A stretch of 64,000 nucleotides of DNA from an uncultured Agathobaculum sp. (GCA_944384725.1 CALWUJ010000006.1:1-64000); one strand, 5' to 3'. Positions 16,741 through 26,498 are shown, counted from the stretch's first letter. The notes: a model not told the origin generated them from the sequence alone. Numbers and translations: made by a program.

Positions 16741-18552
16741 GTGAAAAATCGCGAGCAAATTCGTAATTTCTCCATTATTGCGCATATTGACCACGGCAAG
16801 TCTACACTGGCCGATCGTTTGCTGGAACAGTGCAAGGCGGTGTCCCAGCGCGAGATGGAGGAGCAGTTACTCGATAATATGGATCTGGAGCGCGAACGCG
16901 GCATCACGATCAAGGCGCGTGCGGTGCGCATGGAATATGAGGCGGACGACGGCAAAACCTATGAGATGAACCTGATCGACACGCCGGGCCATGTTGACTT
17001 CAATTATGAGGTATCCCGCTCGCTGGCTGCGTGCGAGGGCGCGCTGCTGGTCGTGGATGCGGCGCAGGGCATTGAGGCGCAGACGCTGGGCAACACCTAC
17101 CTTGCGATTGATGCAGGACTGGAGGTCGTGCCGGTTATCAATAAGATCGACCTGCCTGCAGCCGATGCACCGCGCGTTAAAAAGGAGATCGAGGACATCA
17201 TCGGCATCCCGGCCGAGGACAGCCCGGAAATCTCCGCGAAAATGAACCTCAACATTCATGAGGTGCTCGAGCACATCGTGTCCGATATCCCCGCGCCGAC
17301 GGGTGACCCGGATGCGCCGCTGCGCGCGCTGATTTTCGACAGCCAATATGATCCCTATAAGGGCGTTATCGTTTATATGCGCCTGATGGACGGCACGATC
17401 CACCCGGGCATGAAGGTCAAAATGATGGCAACCGGTGCAACGTTTCAGGTGCTCGAATGCGGCCACCTGTTGCCGCTCGGACTGTCTCCGCAGCAGGAGC
17501 TGCGCGCGGGTGAAGTTGGTTATTTCACCGCGTCCATCAAGACCGTGTCGGACACCCGTGTGGGCGATACTGTCACCGAGGCTGACCGCCCGACGGCAGA
17601 AGCGCTGCCGGGTTACCGTCCCGCGCGGCCGATGGTATTCTGCGGTATCTACACAGAGGATGGCTCCAAGTATCCCGATTTGCGCGATGCGCTGGAAAAA
17701 TTGCAGCTCAACGACGCAGCGCTGTCATTTGAGCCGGAAAGCTCGGTGGCGCTCGGCTTCGGCTTCCGCTGTGGCTTCCTCGGTATGCTGCATATGGAGG
17801 TCATTCAGGAGCGCCTTGAGCGCGAATTTGACCTCGATCTGGTCACGACGCTGCCGAGCGTAGTGTATGAGATCGTCAAAACTGATGGCACGACGGTGCA
17901 GTGCGATAACCCGCATGATTATCACGATCCGGCAGTCATTGACGAGGCGCGCGAGCCGTTTGTCAAGGCGACCATCATGACCCCGCAGGAATATGTCGGC
18001 AATATCATGCCGATGTGTCAGGAGAGGCGCGGCGTGTTTAAGGATATGCAGTATCTGGACGCAAATCTGGTCGAGCTGCACTATGAAATGCCGATCAACG
18101 AGATTATTTACGACTTTTTCGATGCACTCAAGGCTCGTACCCGCGGTTATGCTTCGCTTGATTATGAATTCCTCGACTACCGGCCGAGTGATCTGGTCAA
18201 GGTCGATATGCTGCTCAACGGCGATCAGGTAGACGCGCTTTCGTTTATCGTGCACCGCGAAAAGGCGTACGGCCGCGCCCGCCGCATCTGCGAAAAACTC
18301 AAGGAGAACATCCCGCGTCAGCTGTTTGAGGTGCCGGTACAGGCAGCCATCGGCGGCAAGGTCATCGCGCGCGAGACGGTCAAGGCGATGCGCAAGGACG
18401 TTCTGGCCAAGTGCTACGGCGGCGACATCACCCGTAAGAAGAAGCTGCTGGAAAAGCAGAAGGAAGGCAAGAAGAAGATGCGTTCGCTCGGCACGGTACA
18501 GATCCCGACCGAAGCGTTCATGGCAGTTTTGAAGCTGGATGAGGAATCATGA
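16741..18552 (+). CDS. lepA: Elongation factor 4 (LepA)
   Basis: A 603-residue translational GTPase that back-translocates or remodels stalled ribosomes. The G1 motif is [10 protein letters not shown]3 is DTPGH and G4 is NKID. The EF-G-like domains II, III and V follow, and then the LepA-specific C-terminal domain. Length is normal for the family. The start is GTG at 16741, after AAGGAG. hemW overlaps the stop by four bases (ATGA), the lepA-hemW order common in Firmicutes. Confidence 0.97.
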   Translation: MKNREQIRNFSIIAHIDHGKSTLADRLLEQCKAVSQREMEEQLLDNMDLERERGITIKARAVRMEYEADDGKTYEMNLIDTPGHVDFNYEVSRSLAACEGALLVVDAAQGIEAQTLGNTYLAIDAGLEVVPVINKIDLPAADAPRVKKEIEDIIGIPAEDSPEISAKMNLNIHEVLEHIVSDIPAPTGDPDAPLRALIFDSQYDPYKGVIVYMRLMDGTIHPGMKVKMMATGATFQVLECGHLLPLGLSPQQELRAGEVGYFTASIKTVSDTRVGDTVTEADRPTAEALPGYRPARPMVFCGIYTEDGSKYPDLRDALEKLQLNDAALSFEPESSVALGFGFRCGFLGMLHMEVIQERLEREFDLDLVTTLPSVVYEIVKTDGTTVQCDNPHDYHDPAVIDEAREPFVKATIMTPQEYVGNIMPMCQERRGVFKDMQYLDANLVELHYEMPINEIIYDFFDALKARTRGYASLDYEFLDYRPSDLVKVDMLLNGDQVDALSFIVHREKAYGRARRICEKLKENIPRQLFEVPVQAAIGGKVIARETVKAMRKDVLAKCYGGDITRKKKLLEKQKEGKKKMRSLGTVQIPTEAFMAVLKLDEES

Positions 18553-19721
18553 GTAAATTCAGTTATAACAATCGGCCGCTCGGACTGTATCTGCATATTC
18601 CGTTCTGTGTGAAGAAGTGCGCTTATTGTGACTTTTATTCCGTGACTGACGCGGATTTGATGAAAAGCTATGTCACGGCGCTGCTCAACCATATCCGTGA
18701 GTATGGCAGGACGTGCAGCGGCTATACGGTGGACACCGTCTATATCGGCGGTGGCACACCGACCTGTCTGGGGCCGAAGTATCTTGGCCGTATTTTGCAG
18801 GAGGTGCGGAATAAATTTCCACTGGCGGATGATGCGGAGATCACGGTCGAGTGCAATCCGGAGAGTACGGACAAAAAGGTGCTTGACGTGATGAAGAAGC
18901 AGGGCGTGAACCGCCTGTCCTTCGGTGTGCAGTCTGCACAGGAGGGCGAACTGAAACGCATTGGTCGTATCCATTCGTTTGCGCAGGCGAAAGCTGCGGT
19001 TGATCTGGCGCGCGAAAAGGGCTTTGACAACATTAGCCTTGATTTGATGTATGGTTTGCCCGATCAGACACAGGAAATGTTCCTCGACTCAGTCGAGCAG
19101 TGCCTTGCGCTCGGGCCAAAGCATCTGTCTTGCTATGGACTGAAACTTGAGCCGACTACCCCAATGGGGCGGGAAAATCCGGTTCTGCCGGACGATGACG
19201 CGCAGGCGGATACCTATCTTGCCATGTGTGAGCTGCTGCGCAAGAACGGGTTTGAGCATTATGAAATCTCGAATTTTGCAAAGCCGGGTTTCTGTTCGCG
19301 GCATAATTCTAAGTACTGGGATTTATCCGAGTATCTGGGGCTTGGCCCGGGAGCACATTCGTTCATGAATGGCCGTCGGTTCGAGTTCGCAAGGGATATC
19401 AAAGCATACATAAACGGCGAGGATATCCTGCGGGATGAGGACGAGGTACCGACCTTCCAACGGCAGGGCGAATACCTGATGGTGCGCCTGCGCACAGCGG
19501 AAGGCGTGGACTTCATCGATTTGGAAAAGCGTTACAATATTGATTCGACGCCCTATGAGGAAGCATTCCGCAGCCTGATGGGCAATGAACTGGTTGCACA
19601 TCAGGGTACCCGTTGGTATCTGACGGAAAAGGGCTTTCTGGTGTCCAACAGTATCATCAATACCATTGTTGAAGCAGGGCAGGAGCAGATGGAGTCGCCC
19701 GCGCCGCCGGTATTCCAGTAA
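18549..19721 (+). CDS. hemW: Radical SAM heme chaperone HemW
   Basis: A 390-residue radical SAM protein. The [4Fe-4S] motif is C-x3-C-x2-C in [11 protein letters not shown] near residue 19, followed by the GGGTPT motif and the NPES segment. The C-terminal HemN-like domain follows. Members in this position are heme chaperones rather than coproporphyrinogen oxidases. Translation is coupled to lepA through the ATGA overlap. Confidence 0.9.
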   Translation: MSKFSYNNRPLGLYLHIPFCVKKCAYCDFYSVTDADLMKSYVTALLNHIREYGRTCSGYTVDTVYIGGGTPTCLGPKYLGRILQEVRNKFPLADDAEITVECNPESTDKKVLDVMKKQGVNRLSFGVQSAQEGELKRIGRIHSFAQAKAAVDLAREKGFDNISLDLMYGLPDQTQEMFLDSVEQCLALGPKHLSCYGLKLEPTTPMGRENPVLPDDDAQADTYLAMCELLRKNGFEHYEISNFAKPGFCSRHNSKYWDLSEYLGLGPGAHSFMNGRRFEFARDIKAYINGEDILRDEDEVPTFQRQGEYLMVRLRTAEGVDFIDLEKRYNIDSTPYEEAFRSLMGNELVAHQGTRWYLTEKGFLVSNSIINTIVEAGQEQMESPAPPVFQ

Positions 19722-19776
19722 ATTACCGGCTGATTTTTGTGATTCAAAAAATATATATAAAATCGGAGGAAAAAGT

Positions 19777-20046
19777 ATGCGCGCAGTTATCACGGTGGTC
19801 GGCAAGGACCGCACCGGCATCATCGCCAAGATCTCGGAGACGCTCTATCAGCATGGGGTCAATATCGTTGATATTTCGCAGAATGTCATGGAGGATATGT
19901 TCGCCATGGTCATGCTGGTCAATATCGACAAGTGCACGGTGGACTTTACGCAGCTGGCAGATCTGCTGGATAAGGACGGCGAAGCGCTCGGCATGAAGAT
20001 CCACACCATGCACGAGGATATCTTCGACGCGATGCACAAGATTTGA
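19777..20046 (+). CDS. ACT domain protein (UPF0237)
   Basis: An 89-residue protein made of one ACT domain, beginning [17 protein letters not shown], typical of UPF0237 and GcvR-like regulators. ACT domains bind amino acids or similar small ligands. The ATG at 19777 follows GGAGGA; upstream in-frame codons lack a ribosome binding site. It precedes the UPF0210 gene by ten bases, a pair conserved in many Firmicutes, so a joint regulatory or sensory role is likely but unproven. Confidence 0.88.
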   Translation: MRAVITVVGKDRTGIIAKISETLYQHGVNIVDISQNVMEDMFAMVMLVNIDKCTVDFTQLADLLDKDGEALGMKIHTMHEDIFDAMHKI

Positions 20047-20056
20047 GGTGCCGTCG

Positions 20057-21421
20057 ATGTCTATGATCAATACCAAAGATATTCTGGAAACCATCAAGAT
20101 GATCGAGGAGGAGCACCTCGATATCCGCACGATTACCATGGGCATTTCGCTGCGTGATCTGGCCAGCGATGATATCAACGTGCTGGCAGATAAGGTCTAC
20201 GACAAGATCACTCGCCGCGCGGAAAAGCTGGTTTCGACCGGTGAACAGATCGAACGTGAGCTCGGCATCCCGATCATCAACAAGCGCATTTCGGTCACGC
20301 CTATCGCCATGATCGGCGCGGTGACGAATGCGAACAGCTATGTGCCGCTTGCCAAGGCGCTCGACCGTGCAGCAAGTGCGACCGGCGTGAATTTCGTCGG
20401 CGGCTTTTCTGCACTGGTGCAGAAGGGCTTTGCCAAGGGCGATGAAATTCTGATCAATTCTATTCCTGAGGCGCTGGCGGAGACCAATCTGGTTTGCTCT
20501 TCGGTCAATGTTGCATCCACCAAGGCGGGCGTCAATCTGGACGCAATCGGCCTGATGGGCCGCATCATCAAGCAGACGGCAGAACTGACCAAGGATAACG
20601 ATTCGATGGGTTGCTCTAAGCTCGTTGTGTTTGCCAATGCAGTCGATGACAACCCGTTTATGGCGGGCGCGTTCCACGGCATTGGTGAGCCGGAGACTGT
20701 CATCAACGTCGGTGTTTCCGGCCCGGGTGTAGTGCAGTCGGCTATCCGTCGCGCGGGCGACTGCCCGATCAACGAGGTGGCTGAGGTCATCAAAAAGACC
20801 GCGTTCAAAATTACCCGTATGGGTCAGCTCGTTGGCGCAATTGCAAGCGAACGTCTGGGCGTGCCGTTCGGCATTGTTGATCTGTCGCTTGCGCCGACCC
20901 CGGCAATCGGTGACTCGGTTGCGCGTATTCTGGAGGAAGTTGGTCTGGAGGTCTGCGGCAGCTGCGGCACGACCGCGATTCTCGCGATGCTCAACGACGC
21001 AGTCAAGAAAGGCGGCGTCATGGCATCCTCGTCGGTTGGTGGTCTGTCCGGCGCATTCATCCCGGTTTCTGAGGACGAGGGTATGATCGCGGCAGCGGCA
21101 TCCGGCGCGCTGACGCTCGAGAAGCTCGAGGCGATGACCGCCGTCTGCTCGGTCGGTATCGATATGGTTGCGGTGCCGGGCGACACCTCGGCTGAAGTGA
21201 TCTCTGGTCTGATTGCGGATGAAATCGCCATTGGTGTGGTCAACTCTAAGACGACCGCTGTGCGTGTTATCCCTGCCATCGGCAAGAAGGTGGGCGACAT
21301 GGTCGAATTCGGCGGCCTGCTGGGTTCGGCACCGATTATGCCGATTGCAACGGGTTCTCCCGCGAAGTTTATCCATCGTGGTGGCCGCATCCCGGCTCCG
21401 ATCCAGAGCCTCAAAAACTGA
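20057..21421 (+). CDS. UPF0210 / PFL-like family protein
   Basis: A 454-residue protein of the UPF0210 (DUF711) family, distantly related to the pyruvate-formate-lyase/ribonucleotide reductase fold. The N-terminal [10 protein letters not shown] segment and the VGVSGPGVV motif are typical. No enzymatic role is established. The ATG at 20057 is preferred because GAGGTG lies six bases upstream. It forms a two-gene unit with the ACT protein and ends at a strong terminator. Confidence 0.88.
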   Translation: MSMINTKDILETIKMIEEEHLDIRTITMGISLRDLASDDINVLADKVYDKITRRAEKLVSTGEQIERELGIPIINKRISVTPIAMIGAVTNANSYVPLAKALDRAASATGVNFVGGFSALVQKGFAKGDEILINSIPEALAETNLVCSSVNVASTKAGVNLDAIGLMGRIIKQTAELTKDNDSMGCSKLVVFANAVDDNPFMAGAFHGIGEPETVINVGVSGPGVVQSAIRRAGDCPINEVAEVIKKTAFKITRMGQLVGAIASERLGVPFGIVDLSLAPTPAIGDSVARILEEVGLEVCGSCGTTAILAMLNDAVKKGGVMASSSVGGLSGAFIPVSEDEGMIAAAASGALTLEKLEAMTAVCSVGIDMVAVPGDTSAEVISGLIADEIAIGVVNSKTTAVRVIPAIGKKVGDMVEFGGLLGSAPIMPIATGSPAKFIHRGGRIPAPIQSLKN

Positions 21422-21436
21422 ATATGGCTTTTCAAG

Positions 21437-21472
21437 GCCGCACATCGGATCAAACCGGTGTGCGGCTTTTTT
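21437..21472 (+). terminator. Terminator after the ACT/UPF0210 pair
   Basis: A GC-rich stem (21437-21448 with 21455-21466) is followed by six T. Confidence 0.9.
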
Positions 21473-21493
21473 GTGCCCATTGCGGGGTGCGCA

Positions 21494-21527
21494 TTCGGCA
21501 AATATTGTGCGCATACTGTGATAAGAT
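21494..21527 (+). promoter_or_regulatory. Possible Spo0A-controlled spoIIG promoter
   Basis: A 0A-box-like heptamer (TGCCGAA on the minus strand, 21500-21494, fitting TGNCGAA) lies 21 bases upstream of a -10-like TAAGAT at 21522-21527. There is no good -35 at normal spacing. This resembles the Spo0A-dependent spoIIG promoter arrangement, but one heptamer can occur by chance. Confidence 0.4.
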
Positions 21528-21548
21528 GAAGGTCAGCGGAGGTGGTCT

Positions 21549-22388
21549 ATGGTTGTTTATCTGGATGTGCTGTTCGCAGTCAACGTGCTGATGGATGGCG
21601 TGAGCCTGCTTGCTGCCGCGGCGCTGGGCGGCGTGCGTGTTGGACGTGTTCGGTTGTTGCTGGCATCGATGTTGGGCGGCGGATATGCAGTGCTGGGGGC
21701 AGTGGTGCCGCTGTTGGCGGCGCTGCCGCTGCGCGTGCTTGCGGGTGTGGGCTTGTGTGCCGTTGCGTTTGGCGGCAAGCCAGCTTTTGGACGGGTGTGC
21801 GCACTGTATTTTGTAGTAGCAGCCTCTTTTATGGGATTGGCGATGGCGCTCGGTGCGGTAACCGGCCGCACGCTGCTATTTGGTGCAGGATATTACATTG
21901 CCATACCATTTCGCGTGCTCCTGCTTGCCGCAGCAGCGGGCTATGCGCTCAGCGGGATTTTGCTGCGCGGGGATGCGCTGCACGGTCCGCTGCGCCGCGA
22001 GGTGGAACGGCTGACCATCCGGTTTGATGGACGCGAACGCGAGGTGCGCCTGCTGCACGACACAGGAAACAGTCTGACCGAGCCGGTATCCGGCCGTCCG
22101 GTGCTGGTGTTGGGGCGCGAGACGGTGGCTGGCTTGATGGGCAAGGAAATATGTGATGCGTGCATGGGCAAAAAGGATGCTGCGACCTGCTTGGCGGCTT
22201 TGCCGCCGGAAACGGCAAGCCGGTTTGGGCTGCTTCCGTATCGAGCAGTCGGTGTGGAGAGTGGTCTGCTGCTGTATTTCCGACCAGACAGTGTGCAGCG
22301 TGCAGACGGTACGGCGCTTGACTGCGTGTGTGCCATCGGAACGGACAGCATTGGTCAGGGAGCGTATGATGGGCTGATTGGGGTTTGA
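21549..22388 (+). CDS. spoIIGA: Sigma-E processing peptidase SpoIIGA
   Basis: A 279-residue membrane-embedded aspartic protease that activates pro-sigma-E in the mother cell. The N-terminal half holds about five hydrophobic helices. The C-terminal half carries the aspartic protease signature HDTGNSL near residue 176. The start ATG at 21549 follows GGAGGTGG. It is immediately followed by sigE, the classical spoIIG operon. Confidence 0.9.
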   Translation: MVVYLDVLFAVNVLMDGVSLLAAAALGGVRVGRVRLLLASMLGGGYAVLGAVVPLLAALPLRVLAGVGLCAVAFGGKPAFGRVCALYFVVAASFMGLAMALGAVTGRTLLFGAGYYIAIPFRVLLLAAAAGYALSGILLRGDALHGPLRREVERLTIRFDGREREVRLLHDTGNSLTEPVSGRPVLVLGRETVAGLMGKEICDACMGKKDAATCLAALPPETASRFGLLPYRAVGVESGLLLYFRPDSVQRADGTALDCVCAIGTDSIGQGAYDGLIGV

Positions 22389-22402
22389 AAGGAAGAATAC
22401 AT

Positions 22403-23104
22403 ATGATACTGAAATGGTTTATGCGGTTGTTTGCGCGGCTGTGGAAACGGCGTGCGGTTTATTACATCGGCGGCAGCGAGGTGCTGCCGCCGCAGCTCTC
22501 GCCGGAGGAGGAGCAGGCGACGGTGGAGGCCTGTCAGGCGGGGGATGAACAGGCGCGCAACAAGCTGATCGAGCACAACCTGCGCCTTGTGGTGTTTCTT
22601 GCACGCAAATTTGAGTCCGCGGCGGTGAGCACGGAGGACTTGATTTCGATCGGCACGATTGGACTGATCAAAGCGGTCGGCACCTATCGAAGCGACAAAA
22701 ATGTCAAGCTGGCAACCTATGCTTCGCGCTGTATTGAAAACGAGATCCTGATGCATCTGCGCAAGCTCGCGGGACGGCGCACCGAGGTTTCGCTTGACGA
22801 GCCGCTATCCTCGGACTGGGATGGAAATGAACTGCTGCTCAGCGATATTCTTGGCACGGAGCCGGACAGTGTCATGCGGCCAATCGAGGACGATGTAGAC
22901 CGCATGCTGGTGCATCACGCGCTTGAGCGCCTGCCGGCACGCGAGCGGCAGATTATCTCGCTGCGCTTTGGGCTGGGGCTTCCGGAGTGCATGACGCAGA
23001 AAGAGGTGGCCGAACTGCTGGGTATTTCACAAAGCTACATATCCCGATTGGAAAAGCGCATTATTGCGCGTATGCGCAAGGATATTCTGAAGAACTTTGC
23101 ATAG
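22403..23104 (+). CDS. sigE: RNA polymerase sporulation sigma factor SigE (pro-sigma-E)
   Basis: A 233-residue sigma-70 family factor of the mother cell. Residues 1-20 form a basic, hydrophobic pro-sequence ending at the YYIGGSE cleavage region seen in pro-sigma-E. Regions 2 (NLRLVVFLARKFE, DLISIGTIGLIKA) and 4 (QKEVAELLGISQSYISRLEKR) are complete. ATG 22403 follows AAAGGAAG; a TTG 18 bases upstream overlaps the end of spoIIGA but is less likely. The gene appears intact. Confidence 0.95.
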   Translation: MILKWFMRLFARLWKRRAVYYIGGSEVLPPQLSPEEEQATVEACQAGDEQARNKLIEHNLRLVVFLARKFESAAVSTEDLISIGTIGLIKAVGTYRSDKNVKLATYASRCIENEILMHLRKLAGRRTEVSLDEPLSSDWDGNELLLSDILGTEPDSVMRPIEDDVDRMLVHHALERLPARERQIISLRFGLGLPECMTQKEVAELLGISQSYISRLEKRIIARMRKDILKNFA

Positions 23105-23114
23105 GCAGGGACGC

Positions 23115-23143
23115 TTGCATGCACGAATAAAATGCGGTACAAT
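23115..23143 (+). promoter_or_regulatory. Sigma-A promoter of the GNAT gene
   Basis: TTGCAT (23115-23120) and TACAAT (23138-23143) are 17 bases apart, so the acetyltransferase gene has its own promoter inside the sporulation sigma cluster. Confidence 0.7.
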
Positions 23144-23176
23144 AGAACCGCAAAAATGAGTGGGAGCGTGTGTGTC

Positions 23177-23668
23177 ATGCAGGTGGAAATCAGACAGTAT
23201 GAACAGCAGGATGCAGGCGGGGCGGCTGAGGTTTGGAATGAAGTCGTAGAGGACGGCGTTGCGTTTCCGCAAACCGAGCTGCTGGATGCACAAAGCGGTC
23301 ATGCATTCTTTTCTGCACAGTCGTTTACCGGTATCGCGTATGATACGGAAAGCGGTGAAATTGTCGGACTGTACATCCTGCACCCGAACAACGTTGGGCG
23401 GTGCGGGCATATCTGCAACGCCAGCTATGCGGTCAAGGGCGGTCTGCGCGGGCAGCATATCGGGGAAAAACTGGTGCAGCACTGCATGAGTAAGGCGAAG
23501 GAACTGGGGTTTGGCATTTTGCAGTTCAATGCTGTGGTCAGCACCAATGAGCCTGCGCTGCGGCTGTACAAAAAGCTGGGCTTTCAGCAGCTTGGCGTCA
23601 TTCCGGGCGGCTTTCGCATGAAGGACGGCACGTTCGAGGGCATCATCCCGCATTATCATTTGCTGTAA
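23177..23668 (+). CDS. GNAT-family N-acetyltransferase
   Basis: A 163-residue GNAT acetyltransferase. The acetyl-CoA loop is seen in the V-K-G-G-L-R-G-Q-H-I-G segment (Q/R-x-x-G-x-G/A-like), and the NEPALRLYKKLGF motif B is typical. The acceptor is unknown. ATG 23177 is preferred over the in-frame ATG at 23156, which would lie too near the transcription start. It separates sigE from the sigG remnant, genes that are normally adjacent. Confidence 0.82.
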   Translation: MQVEIRQYEQQDAGGAAEVWNEVVEDGVAFPQTELLDAQSGHAFFSAQSFTGIAYDTESGEIVGLYILHPNNVGRCGHICNASYAVKGGLRGQHIGEKLVQHCMSKAKELGFGILQFNAVVSTNEPALRLYKKLGFQQLGVIPGGFRMKDGTFEGIIPHYHLL

Positions 23669-23737
23669 GAGGTGCGGTAAAGCACATAAACAGGAAAAAG
23701 TGTGTCGAAGCATGGCGTTCGGCAAAATATTTCGTCG

Positions 23738-23766
23738 GTATATTCAGCCCGTCCGCAGGGGAAAAT
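23738..23766 (+). promoter_or_regulatory. Sigma-F/sigma-G-type promoter before sigG
   Basis: GTATA (23738-23742) is followed after 15 bases by GGGGAAAAT (23758-23766). This fits the forespore sigma-F pattern GYATA / GGNNANANT at all fixed bases, and it lies about 45 bases before the sigG start, as in other spore formers. Confidence 0.7.
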
Positions 23767-23811
23767 CCTGATAGACGCACATCGGATGTGCAGGACGGGA
23801 GGGACTTTTCC

Positions 23812-24147
23812 ATGCAAACCAAAGTAGAGATTTGCGGGGTGAATACATCGGGGCTGCCGACGTTGTCGGCGGCAAAAACGGATGAATTGCTGGTGCGTGC
23901 CGGAAAAGGCGACAAGCAGGCGCGGGATGAGCTGATCCGCGGCAATCTGCGATTAGTGCTGTCGGTGATCCAGCGCTTTCAGGGACGCGGCGAATCGCCG
24001 GACGATCTTTTTCAAGTGGGCTGCATTGGCTTGATGAAATCCATCGACCACTTTAACACCGAGCTTGGCGTGCGTTTTTCCACCTATGCCGTGCCGATGA
24101 ACGAACTTTGGGGAAATCCCTCCGCAAAGAAAAAAGAGACTGTTTGA
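23812..24147 (+). pseudogene. sigG: Truncated forespore sigma factor SigG
   Basis: A 111-codon frame that opens with the SigG signature KVEICGV and continues with typical region 1.2/2.1-2.2 sequence (NLRLVLSVIQRF, DDLFQVGCIGLMKSID). It matches SigG up to FSTYAVPM at residues 89-96, then runs into 15 unrelated residues and a stop. The rest of region 2 and all of regions 3 and 4 are missing in every frame downstream; mtaD begins 28 bases later. A full SigG is about 255-260 residues. Start and ribosome binding site (GGGAGGG) and a sigma-F-like promoter are intact, so the loss looks like a clean 3' deletion. An assembly error is possible. Confidence 0.8.
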
Positions 24148-24175
24148 TACCCTGAGAAAGACAAAGGAGAAACAA

Positions 24176-25462
24176 ATGTTATTTTGCAATATTGATCTTT
24201 TGGATGAGAAATTTGCCCTTCAGCGTGGGCAGTATGTCGGCGTTAAGGATGGCCGCATCGCTTACATAGGAGAGACGGAGCCGCAGGAGGATTTCGGTGA
24301 ACGCTATGACGGACGTCACCGTTTGCTGCTGCCGGGCTTCTATAATGTGCATAGTCATGCGCCGATGACGCTGCTGCGCGGCTACGCGGAAAATCTGCCG
24401 TTGCAGCGTTGGTTGAACGAGCGCGTATTCCCGTTTGAGGATCAGCTGAGCGATGAGTCAGTTTATTATGCAACGCAGCTGGCGATTGCGGAAATGCTGG
24501 CAAGCGGCACGGTGTCGTTTACCGATATGTACTTTTTCATGGACGGCATGACAAAGGCTATTCTGGAAAGTAAAATCAAATGCAACCTCAGCCGTGGACT
24601 GACGGTGTTTGACGACAGCGACTATGAACAGACAGCGGCCTATCAGGATAACCTGCGTCTGCTCGGAGAGTGGAATGGGGCAGGGGATGGCCGTCTGATT
24701 GGTGATCTGTGCATTCACGGCGAATATACCTCGACGCCCAAGGTAGTAGAAGCGGTTGCAGCGCAGGCGAAGGCGAGCGGTGTGCGCATGCATATTCATT
24801 TGTCCGAGACGCAGGCCGAGCATGAAGAATGCAAGCAGCGTCATGGCATGACACCCGCAGCATACATGCAGGCACGCGGTGTATTTGATGTGCCGACCAC
24901 GGCGGCGCACTGTGTCTGGCTGGAAGGGGAGGACTTCGAGATCCTTCGCTCGCATGGCGTGACCGTGGCTTGCTGCCCGGCGAGCAATTTGAAGCTGGCA
25001 TCGGGTTACGCGAACATTCCGAAGATGCTGGATATGGGCATCAATGTGGCGCTTGGCACGGATGGCGCAGCATCCAACAACAATCTGAACATTTTGCAGG
25101 ACTTGTATCTGTTCGGTATGGTCTATAAAGGATATTACCACGACTCGACGCTCATCACTCCGGCACAGGCATTGTATGCGGCAACGCGTGCAGGTGCGTT
25201 GTCGCAGGGTAGAGAGGATAGCGGTCTGCTGCGTGTCGGTTGCCGCGCCGATTTGTGCGTGATCGACACGGACACCCCGCAGTTCACGCCCATGACCGAT
25301 GCGGCGTGCAACGTGGTTTATGCCGCGCAGGGCGCAGACGTTAAACTGACCATGGTGGACGGCGAGGTGCTGTACCGTGATGGTGCATATACCACGATTG
25401 ATATTGAACGGGTGAAAGCAGAAACCCAGCGCTGCACGGATGATATCATTCGGCGGCTGTAA
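24176..25462 (+). CDS. mtaD: 5-methylthioadenosine/S-adenosylhomocysteine deaminase-like amidohydrolase
   Basis: A 428-residue amidohydrolase. The N-terminal metal motif is NVHSHAPMTLLRG, the usual form in MTA/SAH deaminases, followed by the HIHLSETQAEHEE histidines, the AHCVWL segment and the GTDGAASNNN metal aspartate. It deaminates adenosine-type nucleosides. It is followed by a purine nucleoside phosphorylase, which fits purine salvage. AAAGGAGA precedes the ATG. Exact substrate (MTA, SAH or adenosine) is not fixed by sequence. Confidence 0.85.
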   Translation: MLFCNIDLLDEKFALQRGQYVGVKDGRIAYIGETEPQEDFGERYDGRHRLLLPGFYNVHSHAPMTLLRGYAENLPLQRWLNERVFPFEDQLSDESVYYATQLAIAEMLASGTVSFTDMYFFMDGMTKAILESKIKCNLSRGLTVFDDSDYEQTAAYQDNLRLLGEWNGAGDGRLIGDLCIHGEYTSTPKVVEAVAAQAKASGVRMHIHLSETQAEHEECKQRHGMTPAAYMQARGVFDVPTTAAHCVWLEGEDFEILRSHGVTVACCPASNLKLASGYANIPKMLDMGINVALGTDGAASNNNLNILQDLYLFGMVYKGYYHDSTLITPAQALYAATRAGALSQGREDSGLLRVGCRADLCVIDTDTPQFTPMTDAACNVVYAAQGADVKLTMVDGEVLYRDGAYTTIDIERVKAETQRCTDDIIRRL

Positions 25463-25478
25463 AGAGGAGAGAGACAAC

Positions 25479-26297
25479 ATGATTAGCAAAAAGCAAGTAG
25501 AGCAATCCGCAGCTTATATACGTTCACGGCTGTCGGTTCTGCCGGAAGTCGGATTGGTGCTTGGTTCTGGGCTGGGGCCGCTGGCGGAACAGTTGCAGGA
25601 TGCGGTCACCATTTCCTATGCCGAGATTCCGCATTTTCGCGTTTCGACGGCGCCGGATCATGCCGGTCGGTTGGTTTGTGGTATGCTTGCGGGCAGACGC
25701 GTGGTTTGCATGCAGGGACGGCTGCACGGCTATGAAGGATATGCACCGGATGAAATCGCCTATCCGGTCTATGTGATGCGTGCGCTGGGGGTACAGGCGC
25801 TCATCCTGACCAATGCTTCCGGCGGCATCAATACCGGTTTTGAGGTTGGCGACTTTATGCTGGTAGAAGACCATATCAATATGACAGGGAAAAGTCCGCT
25901 GACCGGAGCGAATGATGCTCAGCTTGGCACACGCTTTCCGGACATGACCTTTGCCTATGCACCTGCCTTGCGGGATAAGGCGCTGGCGGCAGCCGACGTG
26001 TGCGGGCTTGTTTTGCGTCGCGGTGTTTACTGTGGCGTGAACGGGCCGCAGTTTGAAACGCCGGCGGAGATTCGCGCGTTCCGTGCACTGGGAGCGGATG
26101 CGGTCGGCATGTCTACGGTGTTTGAGGTGATAGCGGCGGCACATTGTGGTTTGCCGGTCGTTGCGGTGGCGATGATTACCAATATGGCGGCAGGGGTGCT
26201 GATGCAGCCGCTTTCCGGTGCGGAAGTCAACGAGATCGCTGCACGGCGCGGAACGGACTTCCGACGGTTGATTACAGCCCTCGTGGAAAAAATCTGA
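25479..26297 (+). CDS. punA: Purine nucleoside phosphorylase (trimeric class)
   Basis: A 272-residue PNP of the trimeric class that splits purine nucleosides with phosphate. Motifs include LGSGLGPLA, the HAGRL phosphate segment, MQGRLHGYEGY, the TNASGGIN loop and the C-terminal GMSTVFEV / TNMAAG region. ATG 25479 follows AGAGGAGAG. It lies 16 bases after mtaD, forming a nucleoside salvage pair. Confidence 0.92.
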   Translation: MISKKQVEQSAAYIRSRLSVLPEVGLVLGSGLGPLAEQLQDAVTISYAEIPHFRVSTAPDHAGRLVCGMLAGRRVVCMQGRLHGYEGYAPDEIAYPVYVMRALGVQALILTNASGGINTGFEVGDFMLVEDHINMTGKSPLTGANDAQLGTRFPDMTFAYAPALRDKALAAADVCGLVLRRGVYCGVNGPQFETPAEIRAFRALGADAVGMSTVFEVIAAAHCGLPVVAVAMITNMAAGVLMQPLSGAEVNEIAARRGTDFRRLITALVEKI

Positions 26298-26315
26298 AAA
26301 ATCTTAAAAAAACTA

Positions 26316-26344
26316 TTGACAGAAAGCGAACTACGCGATATACT
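26316..26344 (+). promoter_or_regulatory. Promoter of tRNA-Pro
   Basis: A perfect TTGACA (26316-26321) and TATACT (26339-26344) are 17 bases apart, 42 bases before the tRNA, as expected for a strong stable-RNA promoter. Confidence 0.88.
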
Positions 26345-26350
26345 ATAAAA

Positions 26351-26380
26351 GCTGTCACGGTTGAGCGATAAAGTGACAGC
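26351..26380 (+). repeat. Leader inverted repeat before tRNA-Pro
   Basis: A perfect 8-bp inverted repeat, GCTGTCAC (26351-26358) and GTGACAGC (26373-26380), with a 14-base loop ends five bases before the tRNA. It lies inside the transcribed leader and could be a processing stem. Confidence 0.6.
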
Positions 26381-26385
26381 GAATC

Positions 26386-26462
26386 CGAGGTGTGGCTCAG
26401 CTTGGTAGAGCGCTTCGTTCGGGACGAAGAGGCCGCAGGTTCAAATCCTGTCACCTCGACCA
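26386..26462 (+). tRNA. tRNA-Pro (anticodon CGG)
   Basis: A 77-base cloverleaf with acceptor arms CGAGGTG/CACCTCG, D arm with AGCTTGGTAGAGCG, anticodon stem CTTCG/CGAAG around loop TTCGGGA (anticodon CGG), T arm GGTTCAAATCC and an encoded CCA end. It reads CCG codons, which are common in the genes here. Confidence 0.97.
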
Positions 26463-26466
26463 TCTA

Positions 26467-26498
26467 AAAGGCCATCGGCATATGCCGATGGCCTTTTT
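26467..26498 (+). terminator. Terminator after tRNA-Pro
   Basis: The palindrome AAAAGGCCATCGGCA / TGCCGATGGCCTTTTT forms a strong hairpin with a T run immediately downstream of the tRNA. Confidence 0.92.

Noticed and set aside
19946..21514. A 522-codon open frame antisense to the UPF0210 gene
   Set aside because: It is the codon-bias shadow of a clearly recognised protein and crosses its terminator.
24100..24175. A frameshift hiding the rest of sigG
   Set aside because: All three forward frames after 24099 were read; none shows the expected IIGEIRRYLRD continuation, so a deletion fits better than a frameshift.
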